Shown: in pieces, positions 11,254-22,878 of the stretch
Position numbering within the stretch: the first letter of the stretch is position 1
Layout of the letters: each line of letters starts with the position of its first letter
DNA from: Hormiphora californensis
Lineage: Eukaryota > Ctenophora > Tentaculata > Cydippida > Pleurobrachiidae
Assembly (NCBI GenBank): GCA_020137815.1
Contig: CM035355.1
Span: forward strand, 1 to 64,000
Direction of reading: 5' to 3'
DNA: 64,000 bases
The notes under the pieces: generated by a model
What the model was told of the DNA's origin: nothing
What the model saw: the letters and a program-made list of their open reading frames with translations, nothing else
Databases searched by the model: none
Made by a program: the position numbers and the translations under genes

Positions 11254-12643
11254 GGGTACGCTAACCAAAAATTTTTTTCGAGTGCAGGGAAATCTCTCAC
11301 CGTAGGGTTGTAGGCCATGCCAAGGAGACCTCAAATATGCAATTTGAGTTCTCAAGTCGAATTCATATTTTTGCTACAGCTGTTTAAAAAATGTCCTGTA
11401 AATACGTTTTTGGCATCTCAAAAAATGTTTTTTAAAGATATGAGCATGAAAATTTGGGGATTTTAAGAGGACATGAAGGTGAATAACCGAAAAAAATTTT
11501 TTTGCAATCCGAGCTGATTTCCGGTCCTGAGATGGATTTCTTTTTTTCCACTTTAACGCCCTATTTGGCAAAGTTCCGAAAACATGTGAAAGCTGTAAAT
11601 TGGTGAAAAGTTGCGTCTAACGATTGTCTAAGTGGCCATAAATTTTGGGCGTGTCCTTATTTGAGATAAGCTGTACAGAGTTTTTTTTGTGTAAGCCGTC
11701 ATTTCAGAAATAAATAAATTCCCTGTATCTCAAAAACGGCTGATCGTAGAGACCTGAGACTATGCTTAAACGATTCAGAAGGTCCGATTTTGGGGGGGTC
11801 TTCTGAGAGACATTTTGCTCCTACTTCAACCGTTTTTGCTGTAATTGCGAAAAACAAATTCTATGGAAAGGGCAAAAGCTAAAATCCAATATCCTGTAAT
11901 TAGGGAATTTTAGCTAAGAAAGGACCGAAACTATGGAAAAATGTGTAACAAGCTAATTCCTTCACTATTTGGTCCATATGGGTCCCTATAATCACCAAAA
12001 ACAAAATCACAAAAAAATCCACGATGGCGAAGATGGGTTTTGTTTTTCGCAATTACAGCAAAAACGGTTGAAGTAGGAGCAAAATGTCTCTCAGAAGACC
12101 CCCCCAAAATCGGACCTTCTGAATCGTTTAAGCATAGTCTCAGGTCTCTACGATCAGCCGTTTTTGAGATACAGGGAATTTATTTATTTCTGAAATGACA
12201 GCTTTCACAAAAAAAACTCTGTACAGCTTATCTCAAATAAGGACACGCCCAAAATTTATGGCCACTTAGACAATCGTTAGACGCAACTTTTCACCAATTT
12301 ACAGCTTTCACATGTTTTTGGAACTTTGCCAAATAGGGCGTTAAAGTGGAAAAAAAGAAATCCATCTCAGGACCGGAAATCAGCTCGGATTGCAAAAAAA
12401 TTTTTTGTGGTTATTCACCTTCATGTCCTCTTCAAATCCCCAAATTTTCATGCTCCTATCTTTAAAAAAATTTTTTTGAGATGCCAAAAACGTATTTACA
12501 GGACATTTTTTAAACAGCTGTAGCAAAAATATGAATTCGACTTGAGAGCTCAAATTGCATATTTGAGGTCTCCTTGGCATGACCTACAACCCTACGGTGA
12601 GAGATTTCCCTGCACTCGAAAAAAATTTTTGGTTAGCGTACCC
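11254..12643. mobile_element. 1.39-kb foldback element with TTAA target
   Basis: Arms of about 600 bp start GGGTACGCTAACCAAAAA and are nearly identical inverted copies; the loop is about 11866-12035. TTAA flanks both ends (11250-11253, 12644-12647), as for piggyBac-type transposition. The matching 65-codon frames in each arm are mirror images and not evidence of a gene. A partial copy lies at 17547-17728. Confidence 0.85.
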
Positions 12644-12647
12644 TTAA

Positions 12648-13103
12648 AGGTTGACAAGATACCTAATATAAAACTTTTCGTATATCGTCTTATTTTGATT
12701 TATCATTAATTTTCAGCATTTTTTCAGAATTTTTTGTCGGCTAGAAAAAAAAATCGAAATAGGGGGTCTACCGATATTGTCAGCACTGGTTTTACTGGGC
12801 ACACTCACTGCGTCTCGCAAATTGAAATTCACGTTTCCGGTTCCTCAAAAGATAAAGACTTGATCTTGGTTGCGTTGGATTGGTCCCAATAAGACCTTTC
12901 CAACGCTACCAAAACGGTTTCTGTATCTCATCAGGAACCGGAGATATTACGGTATCAATTTTAAAAAAGGCACACTCATTTTTCAGTAGACCCCCTATTT
13001 TGCACATATTTCTAGCCGACAAAAAATTCTGAAAAAATGCTGAAAATTAATGATAAATCAAAATAAGACGATATACGAAAAGTTTTAGGTATCTTGTCAA
13101 CCT
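12648..13103. mobile_element. 456-bp palindromic MITE with TTAA target
   Basis: It begins AGGTTGACAAGATACCT and ends with the inverse. It is flanked by TTAA at 12644-12647 (shared with the preceding foldback) and 13104-13107. The unoccupied sequence is preserved at 17180-17200. Confidence 0.9.
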
Positions 13104-13843
13104 TTAACCGGTTGGGCTTCTTCTCACCTGCCCGTTATTATTCCTCAGTCTTCACCCCTCTTATCCCCTTCAGCCCTCTTATCCCCCTCGGCCCTCTTAA
13201 TCCCCTCGGCCCCTATTGAATCATATTGTCCCCTATTCACTCCATCGCACCCTCTATTCACTCATTAGAAAGATAACCTCAACCTCTATCCAAAGAACTA
13301 TTATCCCCCAAATTTATAAAAGCTTTACACACGCACGTGCACTCCCCAAACCCCCCACCAACCACCCCTAACAACACTTCAATTTTGCACGTGCGAGCCC
13401 TAAAAACCCCCTCCCCAAATTTTGTCTTGCACTGTTCTCTGCTTTATAATATAGACTAGAGAGCCCGGCCCAGGCAAAATAACAAAAAACTCTCACACCC
13501 TATTGAATACTCTCAATCCCGATCCTTGGCTCATGCCTACTTTGCTCCCTACGGCGCCGCTTTGCGGCACCTCCGGTCGCGAGATCATACTCCACACCCC
13601 CTTCCCCCTGTTGACTCCCCACAGTCCTCAGTCCTCATCCCTCTTATCCCTATTGACTCCCCTCGGCCCCTATTGAATCATATCGTCCCCTATTCACTCC
13701 ATCTCACCCTCTATTCACTCCCCTATAACGCCATAATGAACACTCCCCTCACCCCTCTCTGAATCTGTGGTCTGAAGCAGTTCAGAACCCCACATTTTCC
13801 TTCATTTTTCACCATTTTCGCGATAACTCAGTCAATTCTCAGC

Positions 13844-13943
13844 TTGGTGATGCCATCACCTCTCTGCTTACAACTCAGCCCGCTTCGCGGGCTTCGTTTT
13901 CGCGCGCTACGCGCGCGAGTTGTAAGGGTGACTGCGTCACCAA
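13844..13943. mobile_element. 100-bp TTGGT...ACCAA element with 9-bp TSD
   Basis: The termini TTGGTGATGCCATCACC and inverted TTGGTGACGCAGTCACC flank a GC-rich hairpin. ATTCTCAGC is duplicated at 13835-13843 and 13944-13952. End sequence and 9-bp duplication match the elements at 42542-42621 and 58594-59749, suggesting a Mutator-like mechanism. Confidence 0.85.
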
Positions 13944-15714
13944 ATTCTCAGCCAATTTCCAAAAACTTGGGCTCATTAGAAAGATAATCTCAAGCTCTTT
14001 CAAATCAGCTATTATTCCCCAACATTAGAAAACCTTTACACACGCATGTGCACGCCCCAAACCCCCCACCAACCATCCCTAACAACACGCCAATTTTCCA
14101 CGTGCAAACCCTAAAAACCCCCTCCCCCAAATTTTGTCTTGCACTGTTCTCTGCTTTATAATATAGACTAGAGAGCCCAGGCAAAAGAAGATAAAACTCT
14201 CACACCCTATTGACTCCTCTCAATCCCGATCCCTGGCTCATGCCTACTTTGCTCCCTACGGCGCCGCTTCGCGGCACCTCCGGTCGCGAGATCATAATCC
14301 ACGCCCCCTGTTGACTCCCATCAGTCCTCACCCCAGACCCCTCTTATCCCTATTCACTATTGACTCCCCTCGGCCCCTTTTGAATCATATCGTCCCCTAT
14401 TCACTCCATCTCACTCCTATCAAATCCTCTCAATATCTACTGAATGCTCTCACCCCACTATTGAATACTCATTCCTCAACACCCTCCCTCCCCCCGCCCT
14501 CGAGCTATGTTGACCAACTCACCCCATGCCATAACCCCCTTACAGCCAGTTGGAGTCCTACATCCCCCCGCCGTCTCTATACCTCTCTCTCTCCCCCTCT
14601 CTTTCCTTGTCCCCTCTCCAATGGATAGTCTCCATCTATCCCCCTATCTCTATCCCTCTCACCCCGTCATTCCCTACCCCCTCTCTCTTTCTCTCTCTCT
14701 CTCTCCCTCTCTCTCTCTATCTCGTCGTCTATTCATATCGGGCTGGTGAATATGGAAGCTGGTACAGGGAAGTCTTTAGAGTACTGCAGCTGAAGAACAT
14801 GCCGAATCAGGTGATAAAGATCCGTAGAACTAGAGCAGTGTAGAGTTATTAAAGGGGATACGTTGGTAGAAAGGCTTTGGCATTCATCGGGGCCGCAGCA
14901 GTAGATGGCCAAACACCACAAAACACCACAGAAACACGCAATACAACACCCAACAACATTCACGTGCAGTATAATTAACACTCTTGCCCACCATCATGGC
15001 AACTCCCCAAACCCCACCAACTACCCCTAACAACACGTCAATTTTGCACGTGCGAGCCCTAAAAACCCCTCCTCCCCCAAATTTTGTCTTGCAACCATCT
15101 CTGCTTTATAATATAGACTAGTATAGAGAGCCCAGGCAAAAGACCAAAAAACTATCACACCCTATTGACTCCTCTCAATCCCAATCCCAGGCTCATGCCT
15201 ACTTTGCTCCCTACGGCGCCGCTTCGCGGCACCTCCGGTCGCGAGATCATACTCCACGCCCCCTTCCCCCTGTTGACTCCCCTCAGTCCTCACCACTCTT
15301 ATCCCTATTGACTCCCCTCGGCCCCTATTGAAACATATCCCCTATTCACTCCATCTCACCCTCTATTCACTCCCCTATAACGCCATAATGAGCACTCCCC
15401 TCACCCCTCTCTCAATCTGTGATCTGAAGCAGTCCAGAACCCAAAATTCCCCCATTACTCAGTCATTTCTCAACCAATTTCGAAAATTCCAAGGCTCATT
15501 AGAAAGATAATCTCAAGCTCTTTCCAATGAGCTATCTTCCCCCAAGATTAGAAAACCTTTACACACGCACGTGCACTCTCCAAGCCCCACCAAACACCCC
15601 TAACAACACGTCAATTTTCCACGTGCAAGCCCCAAAAAACCCCAAAAAACCAATTGTCTTGCAAGCATCTCTGCTTTATAATATAGATTTCAGTTTTTGG
15701 GTGAACAGTTGAAA

Positions 15715-15868
15715 AAAATGGACTTTACCCCAAGTTTAAAAAATAGTTTATTACACCATGATGAAAACAGTTTGTGATAAATTAACACCTGTTCAGAGGT
15801 CGATTCGAGGCTCCAAACAGATGTAACAAAAACTGGAACAATTGGGAGGGGTCGATGTAGTTATCAGT
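15715..15868. mobile_element. Family A arm fragment
   Basis: This is the right-arm terminal sequence of family A, degraded, ending at the TCGATGTAGTTATC motif. It joins directly to the pyrimidine-rich microsatellite of the next foldback. Confidence 0.7.
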
Positions 15869-17062
15869 CTGTTTCTGTCTCTGTTTTTCCCTCTGTCTCT
15901 GTTTCTCCCTCTGTCTCTGCCTCCGTTTCTCCCTCTGTCTCTGTCTCTGCCTCTGTTTCTCCCGCTGTCTCTCTGTCTCCGATTCTCCCTCTGTTTCTCC
16001 CTCTGTCTCTGTCTCTGAAACATCAGACAGAGAGAGAGATAGTAGAGGCAATAATTACACTCACCTCCTCTGATTTCTATGAAACTTCTCCCATGCTAAG
16101 AGGTGGCAATAGAGGTTCAAATACCGCTGAGTTTAAGTCTGAACAATGTTCGGTTCGTTAATTATCGCTAATTGAAAAACGCCAAAATGGCCTAAAATCG
16201 CCCTAAGTTCCGAATTGAAATTTTTGAGTTGAGACTCCAGACTTCGTGGAGATGTCCGCTAGGATGACAATATGCACCAAAATCGGACGGAAGCCTAAAC
16301 TCGTACGAATTCGGTACGAAAAGCCGGGTAGCCTGAATTTTGGTCACGTGACATGGGTCCAAAATCAGTTGTTTGCCATTTACGCCTTTCCTGTACGTCG
16401 GAGACTAAAAATATGGCCAGTACTTGTCATTTCCATCGCTTTCTGCATCTTTTAAGCCCCCTATAAACATCCCTTACTTCAACGGTTCAGAAGTGACGTC
16501 ATTTAGTCTCCTGAAAAACTCTAACTACTGTTTATAGGGGGCTTAAAAGATGCAGAAAGCGATGGAAATGACAAGTACTGGCCATATTTTTAGTCTCCGA
16601 CGTACAGGAAAGGCGTAAATGGCAAAAAACTGATTTTGGACCCATGTCACGTGACCAAAATTCAGTCTACCCGGCTTTTCGTACCGAATTCGTACGAATT
16701 TAGGCTTCCGTCCGATTTTGGTGCATATTGTCATCCTAGCGGACATCTCCACGAAGTCTGGAGTCTCAACTCCAAAATTTCAATTCGGAACTTAGGGCGA
16801 TTTTAGGCCATTTTGGCGTTTTTCAATTAGCGATAATTAACGAACCGAACATTGTTCAGACTTAAACTCAGCGGTATTTGAACCTCTATTGCCACCCCTT
16901 AGCATAGGAGAAGTTTCATAGAAATCAGAGGAGGTGAGTGTAATTATTGCCTCTACTAAGAGACAGAGGGAGAAACAGAGACAGAGGGAGAAACAGAGGT
17001 AGAGACAAAGGGAGACTAGAAGCAGAGACAGAGACGGAGGGAGAGACAGAGCCAGAAGGAGA
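15869..17062. mobile_element. 1.2-kb foldback with microsatellite ends
   Basis: Arms of about 450 bp (16025-16475 and 16515-16960) are near-identical inverted copies around a centre near 16495. They are extended outward by complementary TCTGTCTC-rich and GAGACAGAGG-rich microsatellites. The 69-codon frames at 16246-16455 (+) and 16543-16752 (-) differ at only a few residues. They are mirror images of one arm sequence, not two genes. Confidence 0.85.
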
Positions 17063-17122
17063 GATGTGAACCGATACACAGTACTGCTCACTGAGCAGTA
17101 CTGTGTATCGGTTCACATCTCT
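17061..17122. repeat. 62-bp near-perfect hairpin
   Basis: Arms of about 30 bp begin AGAGATGTGAACCGATACAC and fold on a one-base centre. It lies just outside the 1.2-kb foldback. Confidence 0.85.
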
Positions 17123-17230
17123 TTCTAGGGTCCCTAAAAGGGTCCTTTAACTTTCTAGGGTCCTTAAAAGGGTCCCTTAAAGGGACCCTTAACCGGTTGG
17201 GCTTCTTCTCACCTGCCCGTTATTCTAAGT
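17123..17230. repeat. GGGTCCCTTAAAGGGACCC repeat cluster with unoccupied TTAA site
   Basis: Repeats of TTTCTAGGGTCC(C/T)TAAAAGG lead into GGGACCCTTAACCGGTTGGG. The same block at 11160-11253 and 13104-13140 is interrupted by 1.85 kb of inserted elements. The TTAA at 17189-17192 is therefore the unoccupied version of that site. Confidence 0.85.
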
Positions 17231-17293
17231 ACCGATTTGCCCCATACATGGGCCACTTTGCCCCGTGGACCAAAGTGCCCCAGTTTACCCTAG

Positions 17294-17518
17294 ATTTCTT
17301 TCACCTTTTGTGCCAAAAACAAGTGATACATACGTTGCAAACAGATTAGACGTCACCAACCGTATTTTCTTAGGATGTGAGGGGACCTACCTGGTACATT
17401 TTTCTGAAAATATACCTACAACTAAACAATCTCTGGTGGCGGCTTTTAAACAGGTTTCTGGCTTCATGAACTATCTGCTAAGTAACAAGGCGCTCTCTCA
17501 GAATGAACACGTGTACAG
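17294..17518 (+). CDS. Sorting-nexin-25-like gene, internal exon (end of PX region)
   Basis: This is an open frame of 75 codons equivalent, ending at a GT donor (CACGTGTACAG|GTAATT). The encoded end FMNYLLSNKALSQNEHVYR resembles the segment after the PX domain in SNX25-type sorting nexins. PX domains bind phosphoinositides and place the protein on endosomes. The exon ends in phase 2 (AG|), which fits the phase of the downstream Nexin_C exon (|G at 28240) and restores an Arg codon. The acceptor is most likely TTTACCCTAG at 17284-17293; CCCCAG at 17278-17283 is an alternative. The family link rests on my reading of a short, divergent segment plus phase agreement with the downstream exon. Exons further upstream were not found in the window. 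Confidence 0.6.
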
Positions 17519-17546
17519 GTAATTCAGCCCTGAGAATGTAATTTTA

Positions 17547-17728
17547 GGATGTCAAAAACGTGTTTTCAGGATATGCTCAGGACGTTTTTAAAACGGCTGT
17601 AGCAAAAATACTAATTCGACTTTAGGGCTAAAAATGTGCATATTTGAGGTCCCCTTGGTATGCCCGACAACCCTACGGTGAGAGATTGCCCTGCACTCGA
17701 AAAATTTTTCGGTCGGTGTACCCTTCAA
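17547..17728. mobile_element. Partial arm of the 11254-12643 foldback
   Basis: It matches the outer right arm of that element (TGTAGCAAAAATA, CAACCCTACGGTGAGAGAT, CTGCACTCGAAAAA), somewhat diverged. It starts only about 28 nt after the exon donor at 17519. Confidence 0.75.
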
Positions 17729-17788
17729 GTGAGAGTGGACAGAATCAGAATTGAACAAGTTTGTTGGAGGTTGTAAAGATTAGTTATA

Positions 17789-17869
17789 CTAGCAAACCCG
17801 TTCGCCCTACGGGCGAATTTCGGTGAAATGGTAGGTGATTTATAGGGAACACTGAAATATGATCCCTCG

Positions 17870-17934
<65 letters not shown>

Positions 17935-18091
17935 CCGTCTATGTATGTGATTTGACCCCTCACGTTCTCAAGCACTTCAGATACGTGATACCTACGAATC
18001 ACGTCGTCATACTGACGGATCACCTTGACGGATCACGTCGTGACACTGACGATAGGGTGTCACATTTCCAGTCAAATTTGCATTAGTTATA
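17789..18091 (-). mobile_element. Helitron 3' end plus (CT)n tract
   Basis: On the minus strand a canonical Helitron terminus is visible. The hairpin TTCGCCC-GTA-GGGCGAA is followed 8 nt later by CTAG at 17789-17792 and then T. The + strand terminus at 27363-27391 is nearly identical. A (CT)n microsatellite occupies about 17876-17935. The 5' end was not located. The 10-mer ATTAGTTATA flanks the interval on both sides. Confidence 0.6.
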
Positions 18092-18247
18092 CAGTTGGAC
18101 CCCGATTTAGGGACACCCTCGGGGGAAAGGCTCTTGTCCACTAAATCGGGGTGTCCACTAAATCGGGGTCAAATAAGGTTAATTTCCTATATCGGGGGAA
18201 AAAATCCTGTCCCTAAATCGGGGTGCCACTAAATCGGGGTCCGACTG
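18092..18247. mobile_element. Pogo/Tigger-like MITE with TA target, copy 1
   Basis: It starts CAGTTGGACCCCGATTTA and ends with the inverse GGTCCGACTG, flanked by TA on each side. Internal ACTAAATCGGGGT repeats are present. The second copy is 60933-61103. Confidence 0.85.
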
Positions 18248-18461
18248 TAGTTAGATGAGCATTTTGCCTTTTTTCCGCTCAAAATCGACCCATCCATCAC
18301 TGAGATATTTTTGTTACTCTCGGGAAATTCCTGTTTAATCAGTATGTATAAAACAGAATCGTCGTGTTTTACTAACTCATTCTGAATACATATAAGTAGT
18401 GAGGTTGACATGTCCATGCACAGAAGCAGAGCAATGTAAGTCAGCATCATACTACATATTA

Positions 18462-18850
18462 TTAATTAGTTAGGGAGTATTAGTGAAAATCACGGGCAAA
18501 ATTTGTAGCAAGCTAATTTCTTCACCAACTGGCTCATATGGGTGTCTAGTATTACCAACAAAAAAAACCATGATGATCGGGATGCCAAATTAGTCGAAAA
18601 TGCGAAAAAAAAATGAGTTAATTGGCTTCCTTTCACCGCAAATTACGCTTAAACGGTAAGAGATAGGCCCTAAATTTTTCCACAACTCTTAGATTAAAAT
18701 TTTGTTCTGAACAAAATGGCACCAGTGAAAAGTCTCTAAACCATTGCTAAGTGGCTATAGCCGTGTAGTCAAAAAACGGTTATGTGCAAACCTAATTATC
18801 CAATTATCTAATTAACCAGATGAGATAGAGACTTAACCTACCCCCACTAA
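18462..18850. mobile_element. Arm fragments of two foldback families
   Basis: 18462-18580 is the inverse of 23095-23210. 18580-18850 matches the loop and right arm of the 1263-2595 foldback and continues after the next insertion at 19215-19260. Confidence 0.7.
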
Positions 18851-18851
18851 T

Positions 18852-19214
18852 GCGGTAAATGTTAACCAGATCTGAGAGAAAACGTACGTGCAAAACCACG
18901 TTTTTGTCCATAACTCAGTCATTTCTTGACCAATTTGCAAAATCTTGGGCGCGTTGGAAAGAGGACATTGGGCTCTTTCAAATGAGCCTAATAAAACTAA
19001 AATCGGTGCAAAATGCGCGGCGTCATGGCGCAGAATGCGCGTTTTCGCCATCACGCCGCGCATTTTGCGCCGATTTTTAGTTTAGTTAGGCTCATTTGAA
19101 AGAGCTCATTGTCCTCTTTCCAATGAGCCAAAGATTTTGCAAATTGGTCAAGAAATGGCTGAGTTATGGGCAAAATGTGCGAAATTCTCACAGATCTGGT
19201 TAACATTTACCGCC
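18852..19214. mobile_element. MITE family C, copy 1
   Basis: A palindromic element with ends GCGGTAAATGTTAACCAGAT and long inverted arms around an inner GC-rich hairpin near 19015-19075. It interrupts the foldback arm between CCCCCACTAATGCG and the following TTTTAGTGCCCTC. The second copy is 37147-37459. Confidence 0.85.
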
Positions 19215-19445
19215 TACCCATATTTTAGTGCCCTCAGATTTGTCTCTACTCCTTTCCTAAGTTGGTTCTCATTTTTTGTTCTAAGCTAGAAATACAAGGA
19301 TAATAGTATTAATTATGCACTGAACTGCTGTAGACATCACCCACTCACTTCATACACACACACAACAGGAGTTACCTCATATATCAGTACGGCAAATAAT
19401 ATCTTTAGCTTCTGTCAATTTATTTGATTTAGTACCATTATATCG

Positions 19446-22400
19446 TTGTCTATCTTGTTAATGTATCCTGGTACTCCCACAACCTCCCTGGAGCATCCTC
19501 AACCTGGTACAGCCTCCAGTCCGCCACCATCATCTTCACCTACTCCACCTTCTACTACACACCAGTCATTCTCCAATTCCTTACTCGACTCCTGTGGACC
19601 TGCTGCTGTCACTCTCTCCAAAACCTACTCCAAACTCCAATCCAAACTCGTCACCTACTCTTGCCACATTTCGTTCCTCAAATCATGTCGTGATCATCAC
19701 TTTGTTCCGAAAGGCCTTTGCCTAAACGGTCCTGTTAGCTCACCTCGTGCATCTGATATCATCAATAAAGCATCTGAACTACTCGTCACTGAACGTTTGA
19801 ACTTCTATCGCAAATCCTATTCATCCACTGAACGCAATGCCAACACCACTGCCCTCAAACTCACCCCATTGTTGTCCACACAGTTTCAATCCATTTTTCA
19901 GTCACTTACTGCTAAAAAATCCTGTTCCCTTCACCATTCTCTGATGACGTCTCACCAGAAGAAATTCGGTTACCTCCTCCGTTACTACAACTCCCCCTCC
20001 GCCAACCCCTACTCCCTACTTCGAGACTTCCACATCTCATCTCCCTCCATCTCTGGACCCCTACGTACTACTACTCCCACTACTCCCACTACTCCAGCTC
20101 TGGATACCTCTAAAACCGTTATTAACCTATCATCTACTACTCTCTCTCCATCTGAGACGGAAGTCCTATCTCTGGGCCTGAAATTCTCACCTACTACCAT
20201 CTCTGACCCTGTTGCCCGTATGGCTCCTGCTTTACAAGCTGCCCTCAACCTTCTCCCTTCTGGTATGGACTCTGCAGCCTCACACGAAGTTACTACTGTC
20301 CTCTCCTCCTACAAACCTACTAAACGGAACGACAACCTATCCTCCGAACAACGACTAGCCCTGAAATCCCTCCGTGATAAACGCGACACCCTCCGATTCC
20401 TTCCTGCTGATAAAGGGAATGCAACTGTACATGTAGTCCTTGATGAACAACAGTACCTAGATAAAGTCTACCAACACATTGACGCCGCCAACGCCTATGA
20501 AGTCCTTCCCTCCGACCCTACCTCCTCTATCTCTGGAAAACTAGACAGGACCCTGAAGAAGCTAGTTGCAGAGGGGTCCTTGTCTGATAAACTACGCTCC
20601 TGTATGCGACTGACCAACCCACGATATCCTCAACTCTACGGCCAACCAAAAATCCACAAACCTGGCGCACCCATCCGACCGATAGTTGCCTTCTACAACA
20701 GCCCTCTCTCTGCCCTCCATAAAACCCTCTCCAACAATTAAAGAGAAACAACGATTTTGCAGTACTAATATTCAATTAAGAACAGGAGCTTTCGACTGAT
20801 CTATGTCAGACGTCTTCAGCTATAACAACAATGAAAATGAAAGTGTTTATGTAGTGGAGAAGAGGATATGGGATCCGGGGAGGGGAGGAAAGGGGAAGGG
20901 ATGAGATCCGAGAAGGAAGATGCGATCCGAGAGGAGGGGATGGGGGAGGTGATCCACGGGAAGGGAGAAGAGGTGATCCGAGCTGAAGAGAATTAGGAAA
21001 CAGGTTTGGGAGATCTAGGTTTGATGGAGATGCCAGCAGGACGGGGTTTGAAGGAGTTAGCAATCCTGGGGAGAAGGTGAGTCCATTGGAGGTTGACAGT
21101 AGGAACTTTATCTGTTCGGTTAATCGCCGGTTGAAGAGTGTGAATAGCCGCTTGTTCCAGTAGATTTAGACTGAGGCAGGAGGAAGAAGAGGAGAGGATA
21201 GAGGTAGAATTCCAGTCCATGGTGTGTCCAGATTCCCGAGCGTGGATAGCAGGAGCAGATTTCATCTTCCCATCGGTGTTGTAGAGAGAGTTGTTGTAGA
21301 AGTTTGATTCGTGTTCCTTAATCCGAGTCTCCAACATCCTCAAACCTTTAACCTCTTCCTCCATCCGTCTCAAGGATTCTAACGCCTTTGTCTAACATCT
21401 TGCTACTACCAACACCCCCTCCTACCCCTACTATTTCTCTTTGGAGTGGTATCCCTCTACACCAACTGTGATATGCACACTGCCGTGGACACTGCCATCT
21501 CTCGCCTTGAGGAACAGCCTGACCTCCTACCTTCTCCTCTAAAACCTCAAACCTTGCGGACACTTCTCCTCTTCTGCCTTGATAATGCCTACTTTGAATT
21601 CGACGGGAAGTTCTACAAGCAGACCTCTGGTGGAATTATGGGATCACCCCTCACTGTAGCCCTAGCTTAAATCCGCACCTCCCAACTGGAGCAACACGCC
21701 CTGGATACCTTCTCCGACCCCCTTCACTCTTACCGACACTTTGTAGACGATGGAATAGGAGCCGCCCGAGACGCCGATCACGCTACCGCCTTCCTAAACC
21801 ACATCAACTCCCTCTCTTCTGACCTCCAGTACACCATTGAACACCCCAAGGATGGCTACCTACCCTATCTTGATGTCCTCATCCACCCTGATCTTTCTAC
21901 GTCTATCTACAGGAAACCTACCCACACCAACCTCTACCTGAAATACAACTCCTCTACCCCAGCCTCCACTCGACGCTCCGTCATCCAGTCCCTCACCAGA
22001 CGTGCCTACACTCTCTGCTCTCCTCAACATGTGGAACAGGAACTCGACACCGTCTACTCTATCTGCCTGGCTAATGGATTCCCTCCCCACGAGACAACCA
22101 CCCTGATGGACTCTGTACGTGATAAACTACACAGGAAACCCACTATTGGTGACTTTGACCGTGAATGGAGAGACTCTCAACGCATCACCCACAGGATCTC
22201 CCTTCCGTATCATCCTGACCTGGCCAACCCACTGAAGAGGATCCTCAACCGCTACAACATCGCTGTATCCTTCTCTTCTTCTTCTACCTCCATTAGGAAC
22301 ACCCTCAGCCGTACCAAATCCTCTACTCCCTCTTCTTCAACGTGCAACGTTATCTACCGGGTTCCCTGTCTGGACTGTCCTGCTTCCTACATTGGCCAAA

Positions 22401-22747
22401 CCAAACGACCTGTTCTTACTCGCATCACAGAACACGAGCGCCATCACCGCCTTGATAACTCTACTGATTCCTATGGAAACATCAAATCCGCCCCTGCCCT
22501 ACATGCCCTAAAATCTTCACACACCATTGGCTGGAACAACACGGAAATCCTAACTACTGCTCCATCCTCTTCGCACTTGGATCTCCTAGAACACGCTGCC
22601 ATTACCATCCTCAAACCTGAACTCAACCGTACCCTCAAGGGACCCGCCATCAATCCTCAGTGGAACTCCGTCCTTCCTCGGATTACCTCTTCCTTCCGTC
22701 CTAGACCCAGCAACATCTCCAAGTTCGGATCACCTACCGCTTCCTAG
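19446..22747 (+). pseudogene. Penelope-like polyprotein: RT plus GIY-YIG endonuclease, interrupted
   Basis: The N-terminal frame 19446-20741 (431 codons) ends with the PLE RT motifs LPADKGNATV (about residue 319) and YGQPKIHKPGAPIRPIV (about 397). It is cut by an antisense PLE fragment. The frame resumes near 21440 with VVSLYTNCDM, SGGIMGSPLTVALA, a nonsense TAA at 21668-21670, then YRHFVDDG (catalytic VDD). From 22031 comes the GIY-YIG domain: NVIYRVPCLDCPASYIGQTK, LTRITEHERH, and LLEHAAITILKPELNR. Motif A reads FGVVSLYTN, so the expected Asp appears to be Gly. The lesions (insertion, stop, likely motif A loss) make it non-functional. PLEs normally reverse-transcribe their RNA at an endonuclease nick. 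Confidence 0.9.
20742..21375 (-). mobile_element. Second PLE copy, 3' fragment inserted antisense
   Basis: The minus strand encodes the C-terminal GIY-YIG region (ETRIKEHESN, KMKSAPAIHARESGHTMDW, NLLEQAAIHTLQPAINR) and then the 3' untranslated part with GCTGAAGACGTCTGAC and CGAAAGCTCC. It belongs to a related but distinct PLE subfamily and splits the host PLE ORF. The right boundary near 21375 is approximate. Confidence 0.8.
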
Positions 22748-22878
22748 CTGCTCTCCTCCCTGGATCACTTACCTCTCTCCCCTCCCTGGATCACCTCTCC
22801 TTCCTAACCACATCTCCTCCCTCTGGATCACCTATCTCTTCTACTCCCTTATAAGGACTACCACCCTCACTCTCATTA

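Larger units (their letters stand above)
10589..15687 (-). mobile_element. Tandem array of four Helitron-like elements (array E)
   Basis: Four head-to-tail units lie on the minus strand: 10589-13455, 13456-14167, 14168-15116 and 15117-15687. Each begins TCTATATTATAAAGCAGAG (5') and ends in GGGCTCTCTAG (3'), matching the Helitron TC...CTRR rule. The array sits between A (10588) and T (15688), the Helitron target dinucleotide. Units share TACGGCGCCGCTTCGCGGC and paired GCACGTGC sites. Unit 1 is swollen by two TTAA-type insertions, unit 2 carries a 100-bp element, and unit 3 is a mosaic with the related array F at 23336-25117. No Rep/helicase coding is present, so the elements are non-autonomous. 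Confidence 0.8.
17730..18445. mobile_element. MITE family B half-copy, split by later insertions
   Basis: The left end (AGTGAGAGTGGACAGAATC) is at 17730-17788 and the arm resumes at 18250-18445 with GAGCATTTTGCC. Between them sit a Helitron end region and a pogo-type MITE. The right arm is missing. Confidence 0.75.

Noticed and set aside
11374-12580. Mirrored 65-codon frames starting MPNRALKWKKRNPS
   Set aside because: Again the inverted arms of a foldback element; no family match and AT-rich composition.
16246-16752. A pair of nearly identical 69-codon frames on opposite strands
   Set aside because: They are the two arms of one palindrome; mirrored frames are expected and give no evidence of coding.
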